The notes beneath the pieces are model-generated. The model had not been told where the DNA came from, made no database searches, and saw only the letters and a program-made list of their open reading frames with translations. A program made the position numbers and the translations under genes. 64,000 nt of DNA from Shewanella schlegeliana (lineage in GTDB: Bacteria > Pseudomonadota > Gammaproteobacteria > Enterobacterales > Shewanellaceae), in assembly GCF_016765635.1 (NCBI RefSeq), contig NZ_JAESVD010000006.1:186001-250000 (forward strand), in the 5' to 3' direction. This document shows positions 8,047-17,265 of this stretch, piece after piece (positions within the stretch are counted from its first letter, which is position 1; each line of letters opens with the position of its first letter).

Positions 8047-10662
8047 TTATTCGTCGCTGTAATTTTGTCCGTAATAGCTCGCGAGTAACACTTGTTTAAG
8101 TTCAGCAATTAGCGGGTATCTAGGGTTGGCACCAGTGCATTGGTCATCAAAGGCATCTTCGGCTAGTTCGTCGAGTTTGGCGAGGAAGTCGGCTTCGTTG
8201 ACGCCAGCTGCTTGGATTGAGCATGGAATGCCAATCGTCTCCTTGAGCTCATCAATTTTTTTAAGCAACGCTTCGACTTTTTCTTCATCACTAATGCCTT
8301 CACCTAGGGTTCCTTCGAGTTTCAAATATTCTGCGATCTTTGCATAACGACACAGAGCTTTAGGCCTATCGTATTGGCTAAAAGCGGCTTGCTTAGTTGG
8401 CAGATCTGTGGCGTTAAAACGGATAACATTGCTGATGAGTAACGCATTCGCTAACCCATGTGCCAAATGAAACTCAGCACCGAGTTTATGTGCCATTGAG
8501 TGACAGATCCCTAAAAAGGCATTAGCAAAGGCGATACCCGCAATAGTGGCACCGTTATGAACTTTTTCTCTGGCAATGGGGGCACTCGCTCCATGCTCAT
8601 AAGCATCAGGAAGATGTTTAAACAATAGTTCAAGTGCTTGCAGAGCCTGACCATCACTGTATTCGTTTGCCATCACGCTCACATAAGCTTCTAAAGCATG
8701 GGTCACCGCGTCGATACCGCCAAAGGCGGTTAGTGACTTTGGCATGTCCATCACCAAATTTGGATCAACGATGGCCATGTTCGGGGTTAATTCATAGTCA
8801 GCAATGGGGTATTTCATCCCTGTTTGCTCGTCAGTTACCACTGCAAACGGAGTGACTTCTGAGCCTGTGCCCGAGGTGGTTGGGATTGCAACCATCTTGG
8901 CTTTTTTACCAAGCTTAGGGAATTTGTAGATACGCTTTCTGATATCCATAAAGCGTAGTGCTAGATCGGCAAAGTCGACATCAGGATGTTCATACATAAC
9001 CCAGATGATTTTGGCTGCATCCATTGGTGAGCCACCGCCTAATGCAATGATCACATCGGGTTGAAAGCTTTGGGCGACTTGAGCACCTTGCTTAACTATC
9101 TGCATAGTGGGGTCAGCTTCGACTTCATAGAAGACTTCAGTTTCTAGGCCTTGGCTCTTTAAGATCTTAATGGTTTCATCGCAGTAACCATTGTTAAATA
9201 GGTACTTGTCGGTCACGATGAGCGCCCGCTTTTTATCGCTTAGCTCTTCTAGGGCTATGGGTAAACTGCCACGGCGAAAATAGATTGAAGAAGGAAGTTT
9301 GTGCCACAACATATTTTCTGCCCTCTTTGCGACCATTTTCTTATTAATTAAGTGACTAGGGCCGACGTTCTCAGAAATAGAGTTACCGCCCCAAGAACCA
9401 CAACCTAGGGTCAGTGAGGGGGCAAGCTTAAAGTTATATAGATCGCCAATACCACCTTGGGATGCAGGTGTGTTGATTAGAATACGGGCGGTTTTCATTC
9501 TAAACCCGAAAGCCTTAACTCGTTCTGTTTGAGTGTCTTGGTCAGTATATAACCCAGATGTATGGCCAATGCCGCCGAGCGCAACTAGGGCTTCAGCCTT
9601 ATCTACTGCATCCTCAAAGTCGTTAGCGCGGTACATAGCAAGAAGCGGTGACAGTTTTTCGTGGGCAAAAGCTTCCGCTGTATCAATATCGCTCACTTCT
9701 CCAATAAGCACTTTAGTGGTGGGATGAACATCGATTCCGGCCATCTTGGCAATGCTCGCTGCGCTTTGACCGACGATATCGGCGTTGAGCCCACCATTTT
9801 TTAGGATAACGCTCTGCATTGCGGCAGTTTCGTCTTGGTTAAGTACATAGCCGCCATGACTGATGAACCGCTCTTTAACCGCATCATAAACGGCATCGAC
9901 TATTACAACAGCTTGCTCAGATGCGCATACCACGCCATTGTCGAATGTTTTAGACATTAAAATAGAGCTGACGGCACGTTTAATATCAGCGGTTTCATCG
10001 ATAACAATCGGTGTATTACCCGCACCGACACCAATAGCTGGTTTTCCAGAAGAGTAGGCGGCTTTTACCATTCCTGGCCCACCAGTCGCAAGAATGAGGT
10101 TGATATCTTGGTGGGTCATCAGTTGGTTCGATAGCGCTACCGAAGGCTCATCAATCCAGCCGATGATATCTTTTGGTGCTCCAGCGGCAACAGCAGCTTC
10201 TAATACCAGACGGGCTGCAGTCGTGGTTGAGTTTTTAGCACGAGGATGAGGCGAAAAGATGATGCCGTTACGGGTCTTAAGGCTGATAAGCGCCTTGAAA
10301 ATCGCGGTAGAGGTTGGGTTGGTCGTGGGGACAATACCACAGATTATCCCGACAGGTTCGGCAATAGTGATGGTACCAAAGGTGGCATCTTCTGAAAGGA
10401 TCCCACAGGTTTTTTCATCTTTATATTTGTTATAAATATATTCAGAGGCAAAATGATTCTTAATCACCTTGTCTTCAATCACGCCCATCCGGGTCTCGGC
10501 TGCAGCCATCTTGGCTAACGAGATCCGCGCGTCTGCAGCAGCAAGGGCTGCAGCTCTAAAAATTTTATCGACTTGTTCCTGAGAGAAGTTCGCAAACGTC
10601 TGCTGGGCTGTTCGCACTTTTTCTACGAGGAGATTGAGTTCTTGCTCATTTGTTACTGTCAT
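8047..10662 (-). CDS. adhE: Bifunctional acetaldehyde-CoA/alcohol dehydrogenase
   Basis: Reduces acetyl-CoA to acetaldehyde and then ethanol with NADH, a fermentative redox sink, as large cytoplasmic filaments (spirosomes) in E. coli. The 871 residues hold an aldehyde dehydrogenase domain (about 1-440, nucleophilic Cys near 245 in GVVCASEQAVV) and an iron-dependent alcohol dehydrogenase domain (about 450-871, GGGSPMDAAK and the metal-binding GICHSMAHKLGAEFHLAHG). The ATG has AGGA eight bases upstream. A terminator-like hairpin lies just before this ribosome site. The divergent neighbour is a YchE-like gene, as in E. coli. Confidence 0.97.
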   Translation of the reverse strand: MTVTNEQELNLLVEKVRTAQQTFANFSQEQVDKIFRAAALAAADARISLAKMAAAETRMGVIEDKVIKNHFASEYIYNKYKDEKTCGILSEDATFGTITIAEPVGIICGIVPTTNPTSTAIFKALISLKTRNGIIFSPHPRAKNSTTTAARLVLEAAVAAGAPKDIIGWIDEPSVALSNQLMTHQDINLILATGGPGMVKAAYSSGKPAIGVGAGNTPIVIDETADIKRAVSSILMSKTFDNGVVCASEQAVVIVDAVYDAVKERFISHGGYVLNQDETAAMQSVILKNGGLNADIVGQSAASIAKMAGIDVHPTTKVLIGEVSDIDTAEAFAHEKLSPLLAMYRANDFEDAVDKAEALVALGGIGHTSGLYTDQDTQTERVKAFGFRMKTARILINTPASQGGIGDLYNFKLAPSLTLGCGSWGGNSISENVGPSHLINKKMVAKRAENMLWHKLPSSIYFRRGSLPIALEELSDKKRALIVTDKYLFNNGYCDETIKILKSQGLETEVFYEVEADPTMQIVKQGAQVAQSFQPDVIIALGGGSPMDAAKIIWVMYEHPDVDFADLALRFMDIRKRIYKFPKLGKKAKMVAIPTTSGTGSEVTPFAVVTDEQTGMKYPIADYELTPNMAIVDPNLVMDMPKSLTAFGGIDAVTHALEAYVSVMANEYSDGQALQALELLFKHLPDAYEHGASAPIAREKVHNGATIAGIAFANAFLGICHSMAHKLGAEFHLAHGLANALLISNVIRFNATDLPTKQAAFSQYDRPKALCRYAKIAEYLKLEGTLGEGISDEEKVEALLKKIDELKETIGIPCSIQAAGVNEADFLAKLDELAEDAFDDQCTGANPRYPLIAELKQVLLASYYGQNYSDE

Positions 10663-10673
10663 AGTCGCAATCC

Positions 10674-10706
10674 TGAAAAAATTTAGCCAAACCGTATTTG
10701 GCTAAA
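10674..10706 (-). promoter_or_regulatory. Terminator-like hairpin in the adhE leader
   Basis: On the adhE strand TTTAGCCAAA (10706-10697) pairs perfectly with TTTGGCTAAA (10691-10682) around a five-base loop, then six T (10681-10676), one base, and the AGGA ribosome site (10674-10671). The arrangement of 10-bp stem plus T run immediately before the Shine-Dalgarno looks like an intrinsic terminator inside the leader, i.e. a possible attenuator. The stem has only three G-C pairs, so it would be weak. Confidence 0.55.
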
Positions 10707-10991
10707 CATTCTCTGGTGCTCTAAAATTCTTTTGATGAAGAAAAATTACACTCAATTAAGGCTATTTGCTGTGACGAAGAGCGCAACTTAACGGTCTAAT
10801 GTAATTTTATAACCAGAATAATGACATTTTTAAGGGTTTTATCGGTCGTTACTTTCCCGCTTGAATATAAAATATTGTTCAAAGTTGTGATTTAGGATAG
10901 AAAATCTCATTTTTTGTTTTTAGGTGCATGAGTTAGAGTAGCGCCACATTTTATGAACAGATAACGCCTTGGGCGCGTTGAGGATACCACG
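10707..10991. promoter_or_regulatory. Divergent adhE / ychE promoter region
   Basis: The 329-base gap between the two divergent starts must hold both promoters. I see an AT-rich region, a half TGTGA motif near 10770, and a loose palindrome TTGAA (10861-10865) / TTCAA (10878-10882). None is a convincing FNR, CRP or Rex operator, so the regulator cannot be named from sequence. Confidence 0.4.
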
Positions 10992-11615
10992 GTGGATTTA
11001 ACACTCTATGTTAAATTTTTTCTCGGCTTAGTTGCGATAATCAATCCTTTTGGTTTATTACCGGTTTTTGTTAGCTTAACTAGCCACCAGACTGAAGCAG
11101 AGCGTAATCAAACGGCTAAAGTCGCCAACTTCGCCGTTGTGGTGATTTTGCTGGTAACGATATTTGCAGGCCAGCATATTCTTAACATGTTTAGCATTTC
11201 ACTTTCGGCATTTAGAATTGCCGGCGGTACTCTAATCGCCATTATTGCTATGTCGATGCTGCAAGGTAAATTAGGTGAAGTTAAGCGCAACAAAGAAGAG
11301 GGACGTGAAGCCTCTGCAATGGATTCTGTCGCTGTTGTACCTTTGGCTCTGCCACTCATGGCGGGGCCTGGTGCGATCAGTTCAGTGATTGTTTCCTCTG
11401 CTGAGCATAATAGCCTACAAAACCTTTTCGGAATGTCATTTGCCATCGTTGTGTTTGGTATTTTGAGCTTTTTACTGTTTAGAATGGCACCGATCATTTT
11501 TAAAATATTAGGTAATACAGGCATTAACGTGATCACCCGTCTAATGGGTCTGATAATGTTGTCGATTGGTATCGAAGTGATTGCAGCGGGTGTGAAAGGT
11601 TTTTATCCAGGTTAG
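10992..11615 (+). CDS. ychE: MarC/YchE-family membrane protein
   Basis: A 207-residue inner membrane protein with six predicted membrane segments. It carries the family motifs LVAIINPFGLLPVFVSLT near the N terminus, FRIAGGTLIAIIAMSML and VPLALPLMAGPGAISS. Similarity to E. coli YchE is strong by eye, and the divergent position next to adhE is the same as in E. coli. The family was once annotated as multidrug resistance (MarC) or an amino acid transporter, but no substrate is firmly established. The start is a GTG with GAGGA eight bases upstream. Confidence 0.88.
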   Translation: MDLTLYVKFFLGLVAIINPFGLLPVFVSLTSHQTEAERNQTAKVANFAVVVILLVTIFAGQHILNMFSISLSAFRIAGGTLIAIIAMSMLQGKLGEVKRNKEEGREASAMDSVAVVPLALPLMAGPGAISSVIVSSAEHNSLQNLFGMSFAIVVFGILSFLLFRMAPIIFKILGNTGINVITRLMGLIMLSIGIEVIAAGVKGFYPG

Positions 11616-11666
11616 CCTAACGCTTTATAAGTAGTGATAATTCAAAGCGCAGAAAAATAGATAAAC

Positions 11667-11695
11667 AACGAAAGGCACCCTTTGGTGCCTTTCGT
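11667..11695. terminator. Bidirectional terminator between ychE and dgt
   Basis: ACGAAAGGCACC (11668-11679) and GGTGCCTTTCGT (11684-11695) form a perfect 12-bp stem with a CTTT loop between two converging genes. The T tract is short and lies within the stem. Confidence 0.8.
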
Positions 11696-11716
11696 GTTAA
11701 CAGGGGGAGTTAAAAT

Positions 11717-13051
11717 CTAGAAATCACTGTTAAAGTCCATCATAGAGTGGGATTTAGCACTGAACAGGTGTTGGTGTAACCTAGCTGCAAATCCATCTGT
11801 CATCCCCGAAATATAATCAGCAATTACTCTGTGACTATTTTCACCTAAGCGTTCACTTGCGATCCACCGCTCCTGAGTATTAACAGGTAGTAGTCTTTCG
11901 GGATCGGAGATAAACGCTTCAAATAGCTCCATCACTATCTGCTGCCCTTTATATTCAAGCATCTGTATTTCGGGTTTGCGGATCACGTATTTATAGACAA
12001 ACTGTTTTAATATATTGAGGGCGTCAGCAAAAGCACTTTCCAATGCGGCATTGTACTTTAATAATGGTTCATCAAAACCTGCAGCCTCTGTAATTGAAAT
12101 CGCAGTAACAAAGCCATTCACTAGGGTGCCGATCGCGTCTTTACGCTCATGATGTTTTGAAGAGAATAGCCGCTGACTGATAGTGGCAAACTCTTTTTTG
12201 AGCCATGCATCCGGGCTATTGCAGAGTGGCTTGGATACATCACACAGCCATTGCTGTTCGCTGACGATTCCCATCACTATGGCATCTTCTAAATCATGTA
12301 CTGCATAGGCAATATCATCTGCCAGCTCCATGATTGAGCAATCTAAGGATTTATAGCGAGTTCGCTTATGCTTGAAGTCATTGGTTATATGACTCGATAG
12401 GAATTGCTGTCTGTCCTGGTCAGTTAACGGTGCTAAGACCCAATCTAAGATCTCAACATCATCATCGAAGATCCCTTTAACTGGCGGCCACTTTGAGGGC
12501 TTTAACTGTCTGAAATCACCAACCTCGGTAGCTAGTTCTATACTACACAGTTGAGAGTGGGGCGCAGGGTATTTTAAGATCCCCAATAGTGTACGACGAC
12601 AAAGATTCATTCCATAATGTTCAGTATAAGGTTCAAGCCGCGTTAATATGCGAAATGTTTGACCATTGCCTTCAAAGCCACCATGGGATCTCATCATATA
12701 ATTGAGGGCGACCTCACCGCCATGCCCAAAAGGAGGGTGACCAATATCGTGAGCAAGACACAAAGATTCGATAAGGCTCATTGAATCAATCAAATGACTA
12801 AATTGAGGTTGCTTTTGCTTTAGTTGTGCGGTGATACCAGTGCCAATTTGTGACACTTCAAGAGAGTGGGTGAGGCGAGTACGATAAAAATCATTCATGC
12901 CGACACCTAATACCTGAGTTTTAGCCTGTAAGCGTCTAAATGCAGCGGAGTGAAGTATGCGTGCACGGTCTCGCTGATAGGGACTTCTATGATCATTACG
13001 CCTGTGTTTATCTTCCCCAAGACGTCTTTCATTCCAAACTAGGTGTGTCAT
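11717..13051 (-). CDS. dgt: dGTP triphosphohydrolase-like protein
   Basis: HD-domain hydrolase of 444 residues that removes triphosphate from dGTP or other dNTPs, helping to balance nucleotide pools. The metal-binding residues are visible as [15 protein letters not shown] (His near 62), [13 protein letters not shown] (the His-Asp pair) and the later [15 protein letters not shown]. Length fits the bacterial dGTPase-like type 2 group rather than E. coli Dgt (505). It lies 17 bases downstream of yfbR, another HD-family nucleotide phosphohydrolase, suggesting one operon for dNMP/dNTP clean-up. Confidence 0.92.
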   Translation of the reverse strand: MTHLVWNERRLGEDKHRRNDHRSPYQRDRARILHSAAFRRLQAKTQVLGVGMNDFYRTRLTHSLEVSQIGTGITAQLKQKQPQFSHLIDSMSLIESLCLAHDIGHPPFGHGGEVALNYMMRSHGGFEGNGQTFRILTRLEPYTEHYGMNLCRRTLLGILKYPAPHSQLCSIELATEVGDFRQLKPSKWPPVKGIFDDDVEILDWVLAPLTDQDRQQFLSSHITNDFKHKRTRYKSLDCSIMELADDIAYAVHDLEDAIVMGIVSEQQWLCDVSKPLCNSPDAWLKKEFATISQRLFSSKHHERKDAIGTLVNGFVTAISITEAAGFDEPLLKYNAALESAFADALNILKQFVYKYVIRKPEIQMLEYKGQQIVMELFEAFISDPERLLPVNTQERWIASERLGENSHRVIADYISGMTDGFAARLHQHLFSAKSHSMMDFNSDF

Positions 13052-13068
13052 AACAGCTCCTTTATGCC

Positions 13069-13656
13069 CTATAGCAGCTTATTGATATCGTCTAGATCTA
13101 AGGTGAAACTTGGAATAAAACTCTCGATGAAATAATTGACTGCAGGATTAGGGTCGTTCTTTAAGCTTTGTTCTAGTCGTTTTTGTGCGGTATTGAACTC
13201 GGTATTGCCAGCACGTTTCTCCTCTAAGCATTTAAGGTAAGCACAGAGCGTATCGGCGGATTTTACCAATGCCTTGTATTCACCATCTGCATATTCGCTA
13301 GTGAGCAGGGACTGATAATCTTCTTTAAACTCTTCAGGTACCATTTCGAGTAAACGCTGCTCGGCAATCGCTTCAATTTTCTTGTACTCGGCTTCTATCT
13401 CCTTATTGAAGTACTTTACCGGTGTCGGTAGATCGCCTGTTAGGATTTCACTGGCGTCATGAAAGATAGCGATGGTTGCGGCTTGATAAGGGTCGTAGTT
13501 GCCTTGAAATTTTTTGTTGCTAATCAATGCAAGTGAATGTGCTACCATAGCGACTTGTAACGAGTGTTCCTGAACGTTTTCAGTGCGAACATTGTACATT
13601 AGTGGCCAGCGTTGAATTAATTTCATTCTAGCTAGGTGGGCAAATAAGTGGCTCAT
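13069..13656 (-). CDS. yfbR: 5'-deoxynucleotidase YfbR
   Basis: HD-domain phosphatase that dephosphorylates deoxynucleoside 5'-monophosphates. The 195 residues fit the family (199 in E. coli). Visible metal ligands are [16 protein letters not shown] (His near 32), [12 protein letters not shown] (His-Asp near 68) and SADTLCAYL (Asp near 137). It precedes dgt by 17 bases on the same strand. In E. coli yfbR is next to alaA as here, but a terminator separates alaA from yfbR in this window. Confidence 0.93.
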   Translation of the reverse strand: MSHLFAHLARMKLIQRWPLMYNVRTENVQEHSLQVAMVAHSLALISNKKFQGNYDPYQAATIAIFHDASEILTGDLPTPVKYFNKEIEAEYKKIEAIAEQRLLEMVPEEFKEDYQSLLTSEYADGEYKALVKSADTLCAYLKCLEEKRAGNTEFNTAQKRLEQSLKNDPNPAVNYFIESFIPSFTLDLDDINKLL

Positions 13657-13711
13657 TACATTCCTTTTCGGTTAGGAGTCGAACCAATTCAGATTAGCAT
13701 AGAAGTCATAC

Positions 13712-13736
13712 AAAAAAACGACCCGAAGGCCGTTTT
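13712..13736 (-). terminator. Terminator after alaA
   Basis: On the minus strand AAAACGGCC and GGTCGTTTT pair (one G-T wobble) around a TTCG tetraloop and run into further T. It lies between alaA and yfbR, so these are probably separate transcripts. Confidence 0.8.
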
Positions 13737-13770
13737 ATTAGATGCGATTTAATGAATGACTTAGCTTAAA

Positions 13771-14985
13771 CTATTGTTTATAGGTGCCTAAGAAGTCACC
13801 AAACTCAGATAGTGCTTTGGTCAGCTCTTCTTTGTAAGGCAGGAACACCACACGCACATGATCGGGTTCAGGGTAGTTAAACGCTGAGCCTTGCACGAGT
13901 AAAATCTTACGATCTTTTAATAAATCCAACACTAAACGTTCATCATCACGCAGGTTAAATTTCTTTTGGTCCAGTTTAGCAAAGGCATACATAGCCCCTT
14001 TAGGTGTCTTTACGCTCACACCTGGAATGGAGTTAAGCATCTCAACACAGGCGTCACGCTGTACACGTAATCGTCCACCTGGCTGCACTAACTCTTGAAT
14101 GCTCTGATAGCCGCCTAATGCAGTTTGAATAGCATGCTGACTCGGTACGTTTGCGCAAAGACGCATAGAGGCCAACATATCTAAGCCTTCGACGTAGCTC
14201 TTGGCAGCCTTTAGGTTACCAGTCAGCATCATCCAGCCCATACGGAACCCCGCCGCACGATAGACTTTTGATAGACCGTTAAAAGTCACCGTTAGGATAT
14301 CGTCAGAAAGGCTAGCAGCCGGGATATGTACTGCCTCATCATATAAAATTCGGTCGTAGATCTCATCGGCGAACAGAATCATATCGTTTTGGCGACAAAG
14401 CTCAATCACTTCAAGGATAAGCTCTTTAGAGTAAACGGCGCCCGTTGGGTTATTCGGGTTAATCAACACGATACCGCGAGTTCTTGGAGTGATCTTATTT
14501 TTAATATCTTCCAGATCCGGGAACCAGTCTGACTCTTCATCACAGCGGTAATGCTGCGCCTTGCCGCCTGACAGATGAACCGCAGCAGTCCACAATGGAT
14601 AATCTGGTGAGGGAACGAGTATTTCGTCTCCGCTGTTTAATAAACCCTGCATCGCCATAACGATCAGTTCAGAAACACCATTACCAATGTAGATATCCTC
14701 GATATCTACACCAAAAATACCTTGAGACTGGTAGTGCTGAACGATGGCCTTACGCGCCGAGAATAAGCCTTTAGATTCGCAATAGCCCTGTGCACTTGGT
14801 AAGTTTAGAATAACATCACGGACGATCTCTTCTGGGGCCTCAAATCCAAATGGTGCAGGGTTACCGATATTTAGCTTAAGGATCCTGTGGCCTTCATCTT
14901 CGAGTCGACGTGCTTCTTTATGCACTGGACCACGAATGTCGTAGCAAACAGAATCTAATTTATTGGACTTGATAATAGGGCGCAT
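13771..14985 (-). CDS. alaA: Glutamate-pyruvate aminotransferase
   Basis: PLP-dependent class I/II aminotransferase of 404 residues, closest in my recollection to E. coli AlaA (YfbQ), which makes alanine from pyruvate and glutamate. It shows LINPNNPTGAVYSKE, FADEIYDRILYD and the PLP-lysine segment TFNGLSKVYRAAGFRMGW. It is followed by its own terminator and then yfbR, the same neighbourhood as in E. coli. The upstream 335-base gap contains two near-identical direct repeats that may be operator sites. Confidence 0.92.
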   Translation of the reverse strand: MRPIIKSNKLDSVCYDIRGPVHKEARRLEDEGHRILKLNIGNPAPFGFEAPEEIVRDVILNLPSAQGYCESKGLFSARKAIVQHYQSQGIFGVDIEDIYIGNGVSELIVMAMQGLLNSGDEILVPSPDYPLWTAAVHLSGGKAQHYRCDEESDWFPDLEDIKNKITPRTRGIVLINPNNPTGAVYSKELILEVIELCRQNDMILFADEIYDRILYDEAVHIPAASLSDDILTVTFNGLSKVYRAAGFRMGWMMLTGNLKAAKSYVEGLDMLASMRLCANVPSQHAIQTALGGYQSIQELVQPGGRLRVQRDACVEMLNSIPGVSVKTPKGAMYAFAKLDQKKFNLRDDERLVLDLLKDRKILLVQGSAFNYPEPDHVRVVFLPYKEELTKALSEFGDFLGTYKQ

Positions 14986-15076
14986 CTACACCTCGAAAAT
15001 GCATAAAACATAAGTCAGAAATGACTTTAACTTTGATGCAGGCACAATAACCAAATTCATAGGACAAATAAAGGAT

Positions 15077-15170
15077 TAATTCACTGATTTGAGTGGTGTT
15101 TGAAGATGATTGCTCGGGCTTGATTGGTTTAAATTGCTCAATTTGAAATAATTCACTGTTTTGTGTGGTG
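15077..15170. repeat. Paired 22-base direct repeats upstream of alaA
   Basis: TAATTCACTGATTTGAGTGG plus TG (15077-15098) recurs as TAATTCACTGTTTTGTGTGG plus TG (15149-15170): 20 of 22 bases match, with starts 72 bases apart. They lie about 90-185 bases upstream of the alaA start in the 335-base gap between alaA and efp. The rest of that gap holds the presumed alaA promoter and the efp terminator; an 81-codon frame there is not convincing. A role as regulator binding sites is inference. Confidence 0.55.
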
Positions 15171-15274
15171 GTGCCAGTCGTTAGTATTGTGCTTTTCTCG
15201 ATCACACTATTTAAAGTCTAAATCATTTATTTGCTACTTCGGTCGCGATTTTTAGCATTTGCTAATGCGGAAAC

Positions 15275-15300
15275 AAAAAAAGCCAGCGTAAACGCTGGCT
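15275..15300 (-). terminator. Terminator after efp
   Basis: On the minus strand GCCAGCG (15299-15293) pairs with CGCTGGC (15288-15282) around TTTA, followed by seven T (15281-15275). Confidence 0.9.
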
Positions 15301-15320
15301 TGATAAGGCGATTTAAAAAA

Positions 15321-15881
15321 TTAAACGCGCTTCTTGAATTCGTTTGTGCGAGTGTCGATTTCGATCATATCGCCAGTCTTAACGAAGTCAGCAACACTTA
15401 GCGTACCACCGCCAGTGATAGTAGCAGGCTTCATCACTTTACCTGAAGTATCACCACGAGCTGAAGGCTCAGTATAAGTCACTTCACGAACAACTGAAGT
15501 TGGAAGTTCAACTGAAATTGCTTTGCCTTCGTAGAAAGTTACTTGGCAATTCTCTTCCATACCGTCAACGATATATGCTGCTGCATCACCTAGGTTCTCA
15601 GCTTCAACATCATACTGGTTGTATTCTGCATCCATGAATACATACATAGGATCTGCATAGTATGAATAAGTACAGTCAAGACGCTCTAGAATGATATCTT
15701 CCATCTTGTCTTCACCTTTGAAGGTGCTTTCAGTAGTAGAATCTTGTAGAACGTGCTTAAGTTTTAATTTAACGATTGCAGCGTTACGGCCAGAACGAGT
15801 TGTTTCAGTTTTTTGAACAACCCATGGGCTGCCATCTAACATGATCACGTTACCAGGACGGAGTTCATGAGCAGTTTTCAT
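15321..15881 (-). CDS. efp: Elongation factor P (Arg32 type)
   Basis: Relieves ribosome stalling at consecutive prolines. The 186 residues comprise the three beta domains of EF-P. The tip of domain I reads [12 protein letters not shown], with arginine at residue 32 where E. coli has lysine 34. Arg32 is the site rhamnosylated by EarP in Pseudomonas, Neisseria and Shewanella, and earP lies directly upstream on the same strand (44-base gap). So the modification type can be read from sequence: rhamnosyl-arginine rather than beta-lysyl-lysine. Confidence 0.97.
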   Translation of the reverse strand: MKTAHELRPGNVIMLDGSPWVVQKTETTRSGRNAAIVKLKLKHVLQDSTTESTFKGEDKMEDIILERLDCTYSYYADPMYVFMDAEYNQYDVEAENLGDAAAYIVDGMEENCQVTFYEGKAISVELPTSVVREVTYTEPSARGDTSGKVMKPATITGGGTLSVADFVKTGDMIEIDTRTNEFKKRV

Positions 15882-15925
15882 TACACTATTTCCTATTTTA
15901 GGTTTTTCTATTTAAACGTAGTATC

Positions 15926-17134
15926 TTAGCTATTTTTGACGAATTGAACTAGTCGAGAAACAAGATCTACATCATTTATCGCATCGATTGGCCATTGTTT
16001 TGCGTGTCGCAATAGTGGCAGACCGATTAAATTTAGTTTTTGCCAGTGGCTAACAGTCAGCTCTTGCTGCTCTTTATTGAAGGCAAGATTTAACGCTTTC
16101 CAGCTTTTAGCTAATTCTGGCGGCAGATTATTACAGTAAAGCTGCATAAAGGCATCTAATTTTATTAGATGATAGTCGTCTTCTTGAGCATATATGTGCC
16201 AAATGAAGGGTTTTGCAGCCCATTGGGCTCTTAAAAATGAATCTTCGCCACGTACAATATTAAAATCACAGCTCCAAAGTAACTTATCGTAACCCTCTTG
16301 GTCAGTCATTGGCAAAATGTGGATGACTAAATTTCCAAGCTTGATCTGAGTTCCCGCTGTGAGTGTTTCAACAGAACAGGGAAGTATTGGTTGTAAGCTA
16401 TTAAGGCTACGCCCTTTAGGGAATAACGCATGCGTGGTGTGCTCACTATTTTGCCACGCTTCACAAAGTGCCTGTAGCGTGCTTGATTCATAGCTAAAAA
16501 CGCTAACGACTTCATCGTCAGCTGTTATACCACTTAGACCGAGGCTGGAAAACAGATCTAGTCGATTCTGCGGCTCTCGTTGCCAAGCATCACGCTTTTC
16601 AAAAAGCTCATTTTCACAAATAAGTCCACCAGTTTTCGCGGTAAAACCAGGGAAGTAAAAGTACTTCTTTAATCCACTCGCTTGCATTGAAGGTAAGCCA
16701 TGACACCCCTCGACCCAAGATTCTGCACTGAGGTACTCAAGGTTGAGCCACAAGGGCGGCCTTTCTGCGTTTGGATCGAGCTTGGATGCTTGATGCATGG
16801 AGATTAAACGAGTTTTTACTTGTTCGGGTAATTCACACGCAAAGGCCTCGATAAGCACATTACCAGCTTGATATAAGATAGGTAATGGATCAGACCACTG
16901 ATTGATGGTGACACCGAAATGGATCTGGCTAGGTAAAGCTGGATCTAATGCAGGAAGTATGTGCGAGAAGCTTTTTAAATCATCGACCCAAAGGGTGATA
17001 GCAATGCGATGCTTAGCAGACAATTGTTTTGCAAGTCGCCATGTGACGCCAATATCGCCATAATTATCAACGACTGCACAAAAGATATCCCAACGTTCTG
17101 GGTTATTTTGACTTGTCATATTACAAAAACTCAC
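15926..17134 (-). CDS. earP: EF-P arginine rhamnosyltransferase EarP
   Basis: Transfers rhamnose from dTDP-rhamnose to Arg32 of EF-P (inverting glycosyltransferase, GT-B fold, formerly DUF2331). The 402 residues show the N-terminal DIFCAVVDNYGDIGVTWRLA, containing the aspartate needed for catalysis in characterised EarP, and the C-terminal nucleotide-sugar segment FNIVRGEDSFLRAQWAAKPF. It lies directly upstream of efp, and the two form an evident enzyme-substrate operon. dTDP-rhamnose synthesis genes are not in the window. Confidence 0.95.
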   Translation of the reverse strand: MSFCNMTSQNNPERWDIFCAVVDNYGDIGVTWRLAKQLSAKHRIAITLWVDDLKSFSHILPALDPALPSQIHFGVTINQWSDPLPILYQAGNVLIEAFACELPEQVKTRLISMHQASKLDPNAERPPLWLNLEYLSAESWVEGCHGLPSMQASGLKKYFYFPGFTAKTGGLICENELFEKRDAWQREPQNRLDLFSSLGLSGITADDEVVSVFSYESSTLQALCEAWQNSEHTTHALFPKGRSLNSLQPILPCSVETLTAGTQIKLGNLVIHILPMTDQEGYDKLLWSCDFNIVRGEDSFLRAQWAAKPFIWHIYAQEDDYHLIKLDAFMQLYCNNLPPELAKSWKALNLAFNKEQQELTVSHWQKLNLIGLPLLRHAKQWPIDAINDVDLVSRLVQFVKNS

Positions 17135-17193
17135 TGGATCAGCTCTATACGAGACAGTATAAGAGGCTATTGACTCGCGTTATTAATGAGACA

Positions 17194-17222
17194 AAAAAGC
17201 GGCATAATGATATGCCGCTTTT
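17194..17222 (-). terminator. Terminator after fldA
   Basis: A perfect stem AAAAGCGGCATA / TATGCCGCTTTT with an ATGA loop between fldA and earP; the flanking A tract becomes a T tract on the minus strand. Confidence 0.88.
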
Positions 17223-17265
17223 ACTGTAATGCGATAAAGCAAACGATGGCTTTATACTGCGATTC

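Noticed and set aside
10707..10991. FNR or Rex site for adhE
   Set aside because: TTGAT and TTGTT half sites occur, but no complete palindrome matches either consensus.
14960..15205. 81-codon frame on the minus strand upstream of alaA
   Set aside because: Overlaps the alaA start, has low-complexity composition and contains the direct repeats; more likely promoter DNA.
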